A stretch of DNA of 64,000 nucleotides from Diplolepis rosae (Eukaryota; Arthropoda; Insecta; Hymenoptera; Diplolepididae), in the NCBI GenBank assembly GCA_030998225.1, contig JAPYXD010000680.1:11904001-11968000 (forward strand), written 5' to 3'. Shown piece by piece: positions 33,890-45,256 of the stretch; the stretch's first letter is position 1; each line of letters opens with the position of its first letter. A program made the translations under genes and the position numbers. The notes under the pieces were generated by a model. That model ran no database searches. It saw only the letters and a program-made list of their open reading frames with translations, and was not told the origin of the DNA.

Positions 33890-35300
33890 AGCGTGTCAAA
33901 AATCAGGTCTGGGAAAAAAGTTTTTCTATGAATTGCATTTTTTGAATCTATGAACTATCGAAAATGGATTCCCAAAAGGATTTTGTGAAAAAATTCCGCC
34001 TCCAGAGTTACAAAGTTTTAAAGATGACTAGGCTTTAAACTTTAACTTTAAACCCGCTTTTCTCAAAACTATTTTTTTCGAAACTGTGACCACGATTACA
34101 AGAAAAGTATTTAGTGAATCAAGCTGATTTTTGGACTGAATATTCATTGAACATGCCTCTTTCGTTCGGAATGCTAGATTTATTTTTATTTTCCGCACTT
34201 TTATAACTAAATAAACTATCGAATATAGGCCAAAAAATTCATTTCTTTTTATAAATAGGTGCCATTTCGCTTCATTTCAAAATTTTGGAAAACGTATATC
34301 CCGAACAAAAGCCAACACGCTACTGATCAAAACTGTGTTACGCTTTTTTGTTTCAGTCGACCTGGGATGCTAAAATCATGGTCACATTTTGGCACCAACT
34401 TTCCGACAATGTCACGTTCTGAGACGACTATACCGCGAAACAATTTTTTCGTACCTACCATCTACATATATTTTTTATCTTGAGGAATGAACGAATAACA
34501 TGCAAAAAAATCTCTGTAATATCTCATACCATTCTATAGAAAAACAATGTTGAATTTTGGCCCGAAAACTGAGTTACAAGGTGGAAGTCCCCCTTATGAC
34601 TTGAAATGATATTATTAGTCTTATCTTATCAAAGAAAAAACACGATTTTTTATGAAAAAAATTACTTTTAAGGGCATGTAATACTCAAGAAAAATCGGAG
34701 ATTTATGTGAACTTGATCCAGTTTCTACATGTTTACGTCCAAAATACATCGAATTTTGTTTTCAAAACTTAGGAAATAGTAGAGAAAATAAAAGCAGACG
34801 TAAATAGATTACTTTTGGTTTTAATGATGCAAAAAATTGTTTCGATAGAGTTTGCTAAAATTGAACGTTTTTTTATTTTCCAAACTAAAAGTTTCCATCA
34901 TTTCTACTATTTCCAAAATTTTGAAAACAAAGTTTTATTTACTTTGGACGTAAACATGTAGAAACTTAAAATCTATCAAATTTACTAATTTTCTAAGTAT
35001 CACATGGCCTTAATAATGATTTTGTAATAGAATTTTACCTGAATATCGCTTCATGTAAATTTTTTAATAATTATTAATTAACAAGCCATGATTTATGAAA
35101 ATCCAATCATTTTCAAAAAATTAGTAAGAAGCGATAGGAGGGAAAAACTCTATTAGAAAACCCATTATCAAAAGTATTATTTTTCGCAAGTTTACAGTTT
35201 TTCTCAGAAAAACTCATGGTTTTTCGTTCATAAAACACGTCTGATAATATAATTTCAAGTCTTCAGACCATCGAAAAACTTTTTTCCCGGGAACATGATT
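33890..35300. mobile_element. TIR element related to the TTAA cluster, with nested MITE
   Basis: GGGAAAAAAGTTTTTCTATG near the left is mirrored by CGATCGAAAAACTTTTTTCC-like sequence at 35270-35292. The interior holds a diverged copy of the shared box (TTTAAACCCGCTTTTCTCAAA) near 34045 and a TTTTTGTTTCAG block near 34345 similar to one in the 60822 element. A separate MITE occupies 34671-35010. Confidence 0.4.
34671..35010. mobile_element. Fold-back MITE, AAGGGCATGTAATACT ends
   Basis: AAGGGCATGTAATACT and AGTATCACATGGCCTT are inverted ends. Inside, TTTCTACATGTTTACGTCCA is mirrored by TGGACGTAAACATGTAGAAA. A second copy is at 51615-51858. Confidence 0.65.
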
Positions 35301-35318
35301 TTAAGCACGACAACTACC

Positions 35319-36065
35319 TTAAGGGGTTATATACCTTTTTCTCTAGGGAAATACAGGGTTTTTATTTATTTTTTTTAATCATGTTACCATAGTTTTATTC
35401 AAATGCGATAAAAAGTTTCATAAAGTACATCTCTTATTGTGTTTTTGTATAAAATTTCGAGTGAAAATTCGGAAAATTAGGGAAGGTACACTCCTTGCAG
35501 CAGAACTCCTTTTGTTTGTAATGGCTTACTGTGAGCATAAAATAACGGTAACGGCTCAGTTGAAAAAAAAAAAAAAAAAACTAAGTTAGTATATAGTGGG
35601 ACCTTGTCCGTGAACGAAGGATTTTACAAAAAAAAAATTTTTACAGTTACAGTGATATTTTTTCCAAAAAAGTCGATTTTTTAAGGTCGAAAAATTGAGT
35701 ATTCCACCAAAAAAAAAAACAGAAGGATTTGTCTCAGAAAAAATTCCTTGGTTCACAAACTAGCTATTGTAAGTACAAACAACCCCTCTAAATTTTAAAT
35801 TGATCGATGTAGTGGTTAGCGAGATATCGTGCTCACCGCGATGGCATTTTTTCGAAAATACGATTCCGAGATAATCGCGTTCAAAGTTTTAGGTGGACAT
35901 TAAGTAGTTCCAGAAACTGCGCGCTATGAACGGCCGTATCTTAGGTTCTAGTGCCCCGATCTCGATGAAATTTTGCAGAAACATTGTTAAAAGTATGTAC
36001 TTTAAAAATAAGCAATACAAATTTTTTTGGTTTTTTGAGCCAGAAAAGGGTATATAACCCCTTAA
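35319..36065. mobile_element. TTAA element A (TTAAGGGGTTATATACC ends)
   Basis: Starts TTAAGGGGTTATATACCTTT and ends with the exact inverse ...GGTATATAACCCCTTAA. TTAA at both edges fits a TTAA target duplication, as in piggyBac-type elements. The shared box is present on the minus strand near 35870 (AACTTTGAACGCGATTATCTCGG). I found no short ORF with the GIAD ending here. Confidence 0.7.
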
Positions 36066-36135
36066 GGAAAAAAACATTCAGAATTCAAAATAGGACAAGA
36101 ATAAAATAAAATAACAATAATTTAAAAGTGCAGAA

Positions 36136-36141
36136 TTTATT
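36136..36141 (-). terminator. Polyadenylation signal AATAAA
   Basis: On the minus strand AAGAATAAATTCTGC lies about 195 nt beyond the stop of the exon at 36335-36552. Confidence 0.35.
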
Positions 36142-36334
36142 CTTAAATGGTATGGAAATTTTCCAAGGGCAAATTAGAAATCCACTCAGTGGCTAATTCC
36201 GGTTGAATATACATTTGTCTATATATTCATAAAGATTGACGGTTTTGAAGGATTTGCCTGTCGCGTGATAATTACAATCATTCTTGACGAATAGGGTAAC
36301 GGGTTAAATGTAAAATTGTACAGACAGGGCTTGT

Positions 36335-36552
36335 TTAGGAACAAAACAGTATTACAGGATGGTACCAGGCACCCCTTGGTTCAACGCGTCCATTTATTAA
36401 CACTTCATATCCCGTGCGACGTGCTGGTAACGAGCCTGTCATAATAACCGTGCTAACTTTATTACTACAGATATAAACTCCCTTTCCTTTAACTTTAATG
36501 CAACATGCGTCATATACCAAATTGCCCTCTTTTTCTACATACCCTTGCCAAT
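36335..36552 (-). CDS. Terminal exon of an unknown protein
   Basis: The frame (72 codons plus stop) reads WQGYVEKEGNLVYDACC, then IKVKGKGVYICSNKV, STVIMTGSLPARRTGYEV and ...GRVEPRGAWYHPVILFCS. Codon choice is balanced in an AT-rich region. It extends up to 36586 without an ATG, and a TTTCGAG acceptor-like site sits at 36553, entering in phase with two bases. A downstream AATAAA fits a 3' end. The cysteines (ACC, ICS, FCS) and beta-like alternation suggest a folded domain, but I recognise no family. It lies between TTAA elements A and B. Confidence 0.45.
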
Positions 36553-36929
36553 CTCGAAACACATTAATTTCAAAACAATAAATCAAATTTTAATTAAAAC
36601 TTTAAATATTATTTAGTGTAGGACACTACTGGATAAACTTAATGTTTAAAATATTGAAAATTCAATTTTTTAACCATAATATGTGAAATAAAATAGAAAA
36701 AATTCTGCTACTTCTGAATTTGGCAATTTTTAAAAGTTAATCAATATTTTTTTCTTATCAGATGAGGTAAGGGAACAAAATGTGGATCGGAGTTCCAAAT
36801 ATGGATCAGTGTTTTTTCTTCTATAAATATCAAAATTATTTTGAATTTTAAATGAGAAAATTTCAATTTAATTTGTGATGGATCATTAGCAAAATCATTA
36901 GCACTCATAAAAGAAAAAATCTGCTCACT

Positions 36930-37030
36930 TCGCGGGATCACTCTCATCGCGCGCTTCGCGCTCGGTCTTATATTCTTCACATAGATATAAGTTCATTTTT
37001 TGTAGTTTGATACTGAAGCTTAAGTCAATT
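36930..37030 (-). repeat. CGCGAAGCGCG hairpin repeat, copy 1 (inverse)
   Basis: CTCATCGCGCGCTTCGCGCTCGG-type sequence followed by a TTTGATACTGAAGCTTAAG block. It is the inverse of the 39600-39790 and 40900-41060 copies. The GC-rich palindromes stand out in AT-rich DNA. Confidence 0.5.
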
Positions 37031-37112
37031 TTATTATATTGTAGATGTGAATTACATTTCCACAAAGTTACTAATTTTTTTTATTTCAAATGAAAATGAA
37101 AATTCAATTTAC

Positions 37113-37851
37113 TTAAGGGGGGAACCTGGTTTAGAACGCCGAAAATTGCATGATATTCGGCACAGTTTTTTAGGCTGCCTAATTTATGGAATGTTTTAAG
37201 TACTGTTGAAGAAGGTCATAGATACACAAATCTTGCAGAAAAAATTTATTTTTATTTTATTCGATAATGTTTAGCAATAAAAATTCGTATTTGTTTGGGG
37301 CACTACTCGCTTGAAGATTCTCCACTGCGTACATGATAGCGATCGTCCTTTTTATCTAAAACATTAAAACAAAATTTTTTTTTGCACTTTAGGAGTTTAT
37401 CTTCTATTTAAACCTAAGAAATTTATTGAAATGTTAAAAATTGCAAATTTTATGAGTGTTTAAAAAAAAATCGAGTTTTACTGACGAAATTTTGAGATAA
37501 TTAACAAAAAATAGTTATTAAAAAAAAAATTTTTATGGAATTTTTTAGGTTCTCATAGATTCTTACACTTTCAGCTCTAAAAAGAGCTATCACTTATAAA
37601 AATTCTGCAATTACAACACTCTTAATCGTGTACGCAGTGCAGAAAAACGCTGTTTCGAGAAAATCGCGTTCAAAGTTTTTTCCAAAAGTTAATTGTATAT
37701 ATTTCAAACTCACCAACACCAAATGCTAGTCTGCTATTCCTGCTCCATACATTAGTCCTTCAACTTCTTCGTAAAACTCATTTCGAGCCAAAATGAGATG
37801 ACTTTCAAAAAATTAATTTTTTTTACCCTCTAAACCAGGTTCCTCCCTTAA
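37113..37851. mobile_element. TTAA element B (TTAAGGGGGGAACCTGG ends)
   Basis: Left TTAAGGGGGGAACCTGGTTT is mirrored by AAACCAGGTTCCTCCCTTAA at the right with one mismatch. Its minus strand carries the short frame ending MYGAGIAD (37726-37825). The shared box occurs near 37660 (AAAATCGCGTTCAAAGTTTT). Its right TTAA (37848-37851) is also the left TTAA of element C. Confidence 0.75.
37726..37825 (-). CDS. Micro-ORF of TTAA element B, ends MYGAGIAD
   Basis: On the minus strand the frame runs SHLILARNEFYEEVEGLMYG then AGIAD and TAG. It lacks an ATG (an in-frame TAA lies upstream), so it is either an exon or a decayed copy. A GTGAGT donor-like site follows the stop by about 15 nt. The acidic stretch before [L/M]YG[P/A]GIAD and the exact C terminus match the frames in elements C and D. 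Function unknown. Confidence 0.4.
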
Positions 37852-39857
37852 GGGGCACAACTAGTTTTAAATTTTGAAAATTTCGATTTTTTTTTGCATT
37901 CTGCAGGCGCTTTTCAAAGAAGAGGAAGAAGAATTGTATGGACCTGGAATAGCAGATTAGCTTTAGGTATGATATTTAAAAATTTATAACAATGAAATCA
38001 GTATTTTTATCTTTAAACGCGTTTTTCTCAAAACTAAATTTTTCAAATTTGCTGCAGATGTAACTCGATAACAAATCATCTGATCGACTTGGCTCGTTTT
38101 TTAGCTTATCGTGTATTTGTTTTTCCATACAATGACCCTCCAGTTTTATGATTGGATGAAAAATATAATTTTGCCAGGCCAAAAACCATCAGATTTTCGA
38201 GCAAAATTTTAATTTTGTTTTCAAAAATCCGCCACTTTGTTGCATTTTAATTTTTTTCAACAATCGAGGGTCATTGTATAAGAAGTATATTCTAATTTGA
38301 TAAAATTTTTGGTTTTTTTCATTTCAAGCACTGTGAAGGCTACCATCAATGTAGCAGTGAGAGAACTGTTTTTTTTTTACTATTCAGGAGATGGTGGATA
38401 ACTTGCTGAAAATCGAATATTTTCATTTGAAAAAATTACTTTGTATTCATTATTTATGCACTAATATATCTGCAAAATTTTAAAATATTCGATGCAATAC
38501 TTTTTACATTCTCATCATGGATGAGAAGGTATTGGTTTATGTGAAAAATGACTCGAAATTTTCATCAAATCTTTACGTTTTGAGACCTCCTGAGTCAGAA
38601 AAAATGGTTTTTACGAAAGTATCTGTCTGTCTGTCTGTCTGTCTGTAGGTCGTATGCGGCATAACTCTCGATAGAATTATCAGACTGAATTAAGCTATGG
38701 TACACTTTATTGGAGCCGAAAAGGTAAGGACAAGTTCGTTAACCAGCCACATCCAATCAAAATTTTTGAAAATAACTTTTTGAAAAAATCAAAAATTCCA
38801 ATACTGGTTTTTGATAGTGCTCATAAATCTCTACAAATTATCCTGATAACATTCTTTGATTAAATTAAAATTAGAAATTTTACAGCATATTCAAATTCGA
38901 AAAAAGTCAATATCAAAATTCCATTTTCCAGTTAAATTATACGAAATACGAAAAAACGTTATGATACAATATTATTTTCTACATAAAGACCTACAAATTT
39001 GAATTGTAACATTTTTTCATAAGATGCATATTTTTCTTTTTAATTAAAAAAAAACTATTGAAAATCCAAAATTCAATTTTTTAACAATAATATGTAAAAT
39101 ACGAAAAAAACGTAATTCCAAAATTCCAATTCCAAAAAATACGTTTGAAATTCAAAAATTCCATTTTTTAGACAAAATATGTGAGATACAAAAAAAACGT
39201 TTATATGGAAAATTGTTTGCCTAAATGAGGTTTAAAAATTCTCATTAAGACATTTCGGAATAGGATGTATATTTTATGTTTTGATTTTTAATATTAAAAA
39301 AATTCGATTTTTTTCACCAAAATATGTGAGATACGAAATAAGCGTTGTTCTGTAAAATCGTTTCCTTAAATAAGTTCTACGATTGTTTTTTCTTTTTGAG
39401 AGATTTGGAAGAAAATAAATTATTTTAATCATGTAATTTATTAAAAAGTGACTGAAATGTATACAGAAAATCGAGCGCGAAGCGCGAGCGTCATGATGAG
39501 AATGTGTTCCTTAAGGCTAATAGAGCCTTAAGTAAATTGAATTTCCTGTTTAACTTAAATTCAAAAAGAAATAGAGTGACTTTGAGAAAATGTGTAATTC
39601 ACATCATCTGTAATATTATAATAAAATTGGTTTGAGCTCCAGTATCAAATTATAAGAAATAAAATTAAATATATGCGAAGAGCACAAGACCGAGCGCGAA
39701 GCACGACGATCGAATCGCGCGCCCTAGGCGCGCTCAAACTTGCGAGCTGCGCGCGAAGCGCGCGATGAGAATGTGTCCGCGAAGCGGGCAGATTTTTTTT
39801 TTTAAATTCACAAAAATCACCTTTTTTATAGGCGGTAAAACTAGTTGTGCCCCTTAA
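37848..39857. mobile_element. TTAA element C (TTAAGGGGCACAACTAG ends)
   Basis: TTAAGGGGCACAACTAGTTT at the left is exactly mirrored by AAACTAGTTGTGCCCCTTAA at the right. It carries the micro-ORF ending LYGPGIAD at 37907-37960 and the shared box near 38015 (CTTTAAACGCGTTTTTCTCA). Its right half contains the left arm of the palindrome at 38507-40600, which extends beyond its right end, so the two are interleaved rather than nested. Confidence 0.65.
37907..37960 (+). CDS. Micro-ORF of TTAA element C, ends LYGPGIAD
   Basis: A very good splice acceptor (TTTTTTTTTGCATTCTGCAG) is followed by ALFKEEEEELYGPGIAD and TAG. A GTATGA donor-like site follows the stop. This looks like a short spliced exon. 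The C terminus is the same as in elements B and D while the surrounding DNA has diverged, which suggests selection on the peptide or an essential signal at this site. Confidence 0.45.
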   Translation, partial: ALFKEEEEELYGPGIAD

Positions 39858-40600
39858 GGCTCTATATTAGCCTTAAGGAATACATTCCCATCTTGATACT
39901 CGCGCTTCGCGCTCGATTTTCTGTATACATTATTTCTGTAACTTTCTAATAAGTTCCATGATTATAAAAAATTAATCTTCTTCCAAATCATCTAATTGAA
40001 ACGAATAATTTTGTAAACTTTCGTTTTTTTCGTATTTCAAATATTATTTAAAGAATTTGAAATATTTCTGTGGATAAAAAGACGCTTTCAACTATATTAT
40101 TATTAAAAAATTGAATTTTGGATTTTCAATAGTATTTTTTTAAATTAAAAAGAAAAATATACATCTTATGAAAAAATGTTGGAGTTCAAACTCGTAGATA
40201 TTTATGTAGTAAACAGTTTTGTATGATAACTTTTTATTCGTATTTCGTACGATATAATTTAACTGGAAAATGGAATTTTTATATTGACTTTTTTCAAGTT
40301 TTAACATGCTGTAACATTTCTAATTTTGGTTTAATCGAAAAATGTTATTAGGATAATTAGTAGAGATTTATGAACACTATCAAAAACTAGTATTGGAATT
40401 TTTGATTTTTTGAAAAACACAAAAAATGGTCTTATTTTAACAACTTTAGTCGGATGTGGCTGATTAAAGAACAGACACGTTCGTAAAAACCGTTTTTTCT
40501 GACTCAGGGGGTCTCAAAACGTTAAGATTTGATGAAAATTTCGAAAGTCATTTTTCACGTAAAACCAATATATTCTTATATGATGAAAATGTAAAAAAGT
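38507..40600. mobile_element. Large palindromic element, TTACATTCTCATCAT ends
   Basis: TTTTTACATTCTCATCATGG begins it and ATATGATGAAAATGTAAAAA ends it. The arms (38507-39535 and about 39857-40600) pair over many blocks, e.g. CTGTAACATTTCTAATTTTG with its complement. The left arm has extra tandem units around AAATATGTGAGATACGAAAA. A (TCTG)n run is at 38625-38646. The loop 39536-39856 holds the CGCGAAGCGCG repeat and the right end of element C. No ORF. Confidence 0.6.
39460..39920. repeat. CGCGAAGCGCG hairpin cluster
   Basis: CGAGCGCGAAGCGCGAGCG (39470), GCGCGCCCTAGGCGCGC (39718), GCGCGAAGCGCGC (39752), CCGCGAAGCGGG (39776) and CGCGCTTCGCGCTCG (39900) lie within 450 bp. Each can form a tight GC hairpin. 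Relatives at 36930-37030 and 40970-41060. Confidence 0.6.
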
Positions 40601-40899
40601 TAGGGTAAAAATAAAATTTGTTAAATGCATACAACTTAACGGTTTCCAATTTTTTTAAATGAATAATTTATTACCAAATTCAGTAATTTGTTTATAATAA
40701 TTTTGTTCTGGAAAATTGTTTCTCAATGGTTTCAGCCATTAAAGAGTTTATGAATCAGTAGAATTATTAGAATTTTTTGTATCAATAAAGTCTACAAATT
40801 TTGTCTGACATAGTTTCTAATAAATCGTATATTTTCTTTCGTTTCAATTTCAAAAATATACGATTGAGATTTAAAAACTACATTTTTAAACAAAATATG

Positions 40900-41060
40900 T
40901 GACATACGAAAAAAAATTGATTTGAGCTTCAGTACCAAATTGCAAGAAATAAATTTAAATGTATGCGAAGAACATAAGACCGAGCGGAAAGCGCGAGGTT
41001 TGAATCACGCGCCCTAGACGCATTAAAATTTGTCTGCTGCACACGAAACGCGCAGATTTT
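40900..41060 (+). repeat. CGCGAAGCGCG hairpin repeat, diverged copy
   Basis: GACCGAGCGGAAAGCGCGAG, CACGCGCCCTAGACGC and ACGAAACGCGCAGATTTT follow the order of the 39600-39790 copy, with point changes that break the hairpins. Confidence 0.5.
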
Positions 41061-41067
41061 CTTTTTA

Positions 41068-41285
41068 GTAGAAATTTTGAAAAAAATTGGAAAACTTATT
41101 GATACTTATACCGTTATCTGTAAAAAATGTTGCAAAATTTGTACTCAAACAAAGTTTTTAGACGTCCTTTATTATCTTCTGTTGCATTTCCCAAATTTTT
41201 GGAAAACATTTTGTAAAATTAAAAATTTATCTTACATTAAATTTTACAGAATTCTGGTCACGTGATCTGGTTGGTCCACGGCCTC
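41068..41285. repeat. Dispersed repeat, copy 2 (TCACGTGATCTGGTTG end)
   Basis: Matches 11700-11925 block by block (GGAAAACTTATTGATA, CTGTTGCAT, GGTCACGTGATCTGGTTGGT). Confidence 0.5.
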
Positions 41286-41340
41286 AAAGAAGAATCAGAC
41301 AGATAATCGGAAAAAAAGTTAGTCAAAGTGATTATTTCCT

Positions 41341-41544
41341 CACTCTCTAAATTTGAATCAGTCAAAATCAACTGATTATCAGTGAAATTTGACTGATTCA
41401 AATATCTAAAAAGAGGTTACTGTAAATCAGTCAAATTTCGCTGATTATTTCAGTGAAAATTGACTGATTTGACAGTGAGAAATACTTTTTCACTGATGAA
41501 TCAGTGAAAATTAACTGATTTAACTGATTCAGATTTGAAGAGCA
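41341..41544. mobile_element. ACTGATT-rich fold-back MITE, copy 3
   Basis: CACTCTCTAAATTTGAATCA at the left, CTGATTCAGATTTGAAGAGC at the right. Shorter than copies 1 and 2. 41545-42720 is AT-rich; the plus frame 42467-42661 lacks a start codon and motifs. Confidence 0.65.
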
Positions 41545-42723
41545 CTCTTTTTGATTTAGAATATTTGTTTACCGAGTCCTTTCTAGTTAAAGTGCGGGAA
41601 ATTTCATCTAGAATAAAATGGTCTATGAAAAGTTCCAATCGGATAAAAATTGTGGATTTTTTATAGTAGGAATCGCCAGACTAATTTAAGTTGTTTTTAG
41701 CTGTTTTTCAATGATATGATTCCACCGATAAAATATTTATGGTTTTTATCTGATTATAACTTTTGACGACTCATTTTATTCGAGATAACATTTTCCACAC
41801 TTTCACTGAAAAAAAAACTCGATAAGAGAACATTAAAAATGAAAAAACTAAGGAAACAGTCAGTTCAACTAACTTTATTCTGACTATCCGTTCGATTCTT
41901 CATCAAACGAAAAATCTACTTTCTTATTTTATGTCAATTTTGTAAAGTATTTGTTTATAATTTCCACTAATTATATAGTTTTCTTCCTGTACTGAAATCT
42001 TAATAGGATTGTTTCATAATTTTAGGCAAAATAATTTTAAAATAGGTAATTTTGAACCAAAATCAGTGTATTCAGTAATTTTTTCTTTTATTGTACCATT
42101 TAAAGAAGAAAAAAAAGTTCAAAATTGAAAGCGTGAAAACGCTCATTCGAATCGAAGTCACGTAACATGAAACTTGATGGATGGTTTTCAAAATGTAGTT
42201 AGTTCTCCATAAAAAGCATTTCGTTTTTAACCTAACAATCAGGTTGGAACTTTTTTGAAATAAATATTCTATCTAGAAGAAAGAAAATTTTAAAATATTA
42301 CACAATAACTGAATTTCATATTAGTGTGACGACACGAATGATTGGCGCCTAAATTTCAAGCAGAAAATCCTCACTTTAACGTGAAAGATTACGAGAATTT
42401 TAAAGATTCCATAAAATAAACGTTTTAGTGATGATAAACTTTTGAAGATTTGTACAATTATTTAGCTTGTACAAAACTTTCTTTCAAACTTGTTTGAAAA
42501 ATATTTCGCAACGTAAAGACCGTGAAAAAAAATATGCCAAAAATAAAACACAGGGAATAAATAAAAAATTTTGTCTGAGAACCATTGATAGCCAAACTGT
42601 GGTTGATGGAAAATGTAAATGGATTGACCTCAGTTCAGTCATCCAATTACCATCGTTTTAAAAAAATCAAATTTTGATAATGCTTTATAAATGAAAAACA
42701 ATGTGTAAAATAGTATTTTATGC

Positions 42724-43245
42724 AGGGAGAAAAATGTTTATTTTGCGAGTGTGAAGTTTGATACCAAAATAAAGCGAGAACAACAACCGCACGAGTAAAA
42801 TAAATGTTTCTCCCGTGTTGCATACAATTTTTTTCCACTGACGGGTCAAAAATAGCTATTTTTCCGACACGTCTAGTGAAAATTGTACATTCACCGTCGT
42901 TTTTCAGACGGGAAAATGGCTGATTTCGCAACCGTTGCTATTTTCCACACATATAAGAATTTTAAACAATTCAGAACAATCTGATAATATAGACATTAAT
43001 AATTTTTTACTACCAGCGGGTCAAACAAATACATTTTTCCAACACGTCTAATGAAAATTGTACTTTCACCCTCTGTTTTGAAACAGGAAAATGGCTGATT
43101 TCACAACTGTTGATATTTTCCTCACGAGTGGGTAAAATACCTATTTTCCCGTCTCAAAATAGGCGGTGAAAGTACAATTGTTTCACAATCTGTTTTGAGA
43201 CGAGAAAATGGCTATTTTCACCACGAGTATAGCTTTCGAAAAATC
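42724..43245. repeat. Tandem and inverted repeat block (GGGAAAATGGCT)
   Basis: A hairpin made of GGGAGAAAAATGTTTATTTT and its inverse (42724-42815) is followed by two direct units of about 180 bp (CACGTCTAGTGAAAATTGTA, then GACGGGAAAATGGCTGATTT) at 42830 and 43010, and a third partly inverted unit near 43140-43240. No ORF of interest. Confidence 0.5.
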
Positions 43246-43500
43246 TTTTAATTTTAAAAGATAGTTCGACACATGTATATTTACTTTCCTTAAAATTTTA
43301 AAGAGCTTTATTTCGTCCAAAGTTTCTTGCAGAGTTTTAAAAAAAAAATTCATTTATACGGTTTAACGATTTTTTCCCTCAAAAGATATTATGATGCCTT
43401 ATATTATTTAGTAATCAATAACTTATGATGTTATATACAAGAACAAACTCAAAAGAAATTGGAACATTTGGTGTTAAATTTTAAACCGCGTATATAAGGT

Positions 43501-44777
43501 ACACTCTAAAAAAAAGTCTATCGATAGTGAGATTAAGTTCCTTTCAGAATGCATTCGATGAAATTAAGCAGATTTCTTTTGTCTCTCGGCAGAATCGTTT
43601 CCCTGTTACAAAACTCATCTGTGAAATGCAAAAAGAAAATAGTTCTACCGATTAACGATTATTTTTGACTCTGAAAAGAAATCCTCTAATTATTAAAGGC
43701 TTGCATTTCTAGACTAGCAGACGAAGTGCGCCTGCGCATTAGTGAGTGTACATCGTCTAGTGCTTAAGAGTGCAATATGTGCGTGTAATTTTTGTGTTGC
43801 GCAATATATATATTAAATTAATTTTGTATACGACGTTTCGATTTTGAAAACGTAATTGTAATGAGATTCTAATTATCAAATACGACTAAAATATTTCGGA
43901 AATTAATAAAATAGTCCATGAGTCAAATTCAAAAATATTCCCAATAATGTCAATGAAAGCTTTGTAGAAACTGAAATCGTGATATAACGGGGTGTGAAAA
44001 GGGGGAAGTGTCCTCGTTTTTTTGTCTCAAACTTTCTGTGTCTAGATTATTTAAACGATCGAATGCATTACAGTTAGCTGTTACAAAGAAACATATCGCT
44101 TTTCCAGCTATATTATTAACTATCCTAACCATAAATGTGGCTGCTATAACCTAAAAAATCCTTATGACAGCTACACATTTTTTTCCGTGTAACAGTTTCG
44201 TATGTTTAATTTTTAATACAATTATTCATTTTATGACATATACAGTTGTTTTTTATTTGCAAAAAAATATCTGGATTCAAAATTACTAGTGAAGTGTTTA
44301 CTATAGAATTTATTGTGAAATTTAAAATGCAACAAAGTTTAAAAATTATTTTGTAACACTTTTTCAACATTATATTTGATAGACTATAGACTTTTAATTT
44401 TACACGTATTGAAAATTGTGTAATGCAAGCAAATTTATATCTTCTAAATTTCTTCAAGCTGAAATCTAAGTCTGTTCGTTATTATATTATTGAAAATGAT
44501 CGATTTAATATTTCCATTTGTCAAAGTTGGGCTTGTGTACATTTATTATAGGTTATATCATAGAATTTGTTTTCTTTTAACATCGAAATTATACTTCCTT
44601 CGTACGACAAAGGATTTCATTTCCAGACCAAAGGAAATACTTTGGCAGTAAAATGATAGCACTTGAAACGACAATACTTTAACTTTTAAAGGATTTCCTC
44701 TTATGCCAATTTTAAATAGAAAATCCATTAATAGTGAACGGAATTGTTTGACAGTCAATAGTCTGTTTTTAGAGTGT
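43501..44777. mobile_element. TIR element, ACACTCTAAAAAAAAGTCTAT ends
   Basis: ACACTCTAAAAA and GTCTATCGATAGTGAGATT at the left are mirrored by AGTGAACGGAATT, ATAGTCTGTTTTTAGAGTGT at the right, with TA on both outer sides. The 1.2 kb interior has no transposase; the minus frames 43950-44758 look random. A short GC-richer patch at 43710-43770 is the only other feature. Confidence 0.55.
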
Positions 44778-44935
44778 ATCAGGGCGTTTTGAATTAGATA
44801 TTAATTTTTCAAAACAAATCTACTTAGTAGACTTGTTGTTCAATGCTATTTGTTATTATCCTCTATCTTTTCCGGAAAGTATTTGATGCAACTGTTTCCT
44901 CAATAGATTTTAAAGTATAGAATAAATATGATACA

Positions 44936-45256
44936 TTGATATCCCTACTTTGCTGACACTTTTATTGCCTTCTTTTATTTTACACATTAATTGAGCTATC
45001 TCGTTGAAACTTTTAGTAATTAAATAATAAGCACTAAGGAACGTTTATCTGCTCCTAAATATTTATAATTATACACAAATTTATTTTTGAATTTTTTTGT
45101 TATAATTATAAAAATGTTGGACCAGATAAACGTGTTTTTCTGCTGTTTACTTAATTACTGTAAGTTTCGACTCGATATCTCAATTAATGTGGAAGTGTGA
45201 AGGACAAAAAAAAGTGTCGGTAAGGTAGGGATCGCAGAAGTCATACATGGCCTTAA
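44936..45256. mobile_element. Fold-back element, CATGGCC ends, copy 2
   Basis: Same order as 11920-12264: CCCTACTTTGCTGACACTTT at the left, GTCGGTAAGGTAGGGATCGC and CATACATGGCCTTAA at the right. 45257-46740 is AT-rich with no supportable feature. Confidence 0.6.

Noticed and set aside
44206..44758. Minus frames inside the 43501-44777 element
   Set aside because: Low-complexity Lys/Ile/Asn-rich translations of AT-rich DNA with no transposase motifs.
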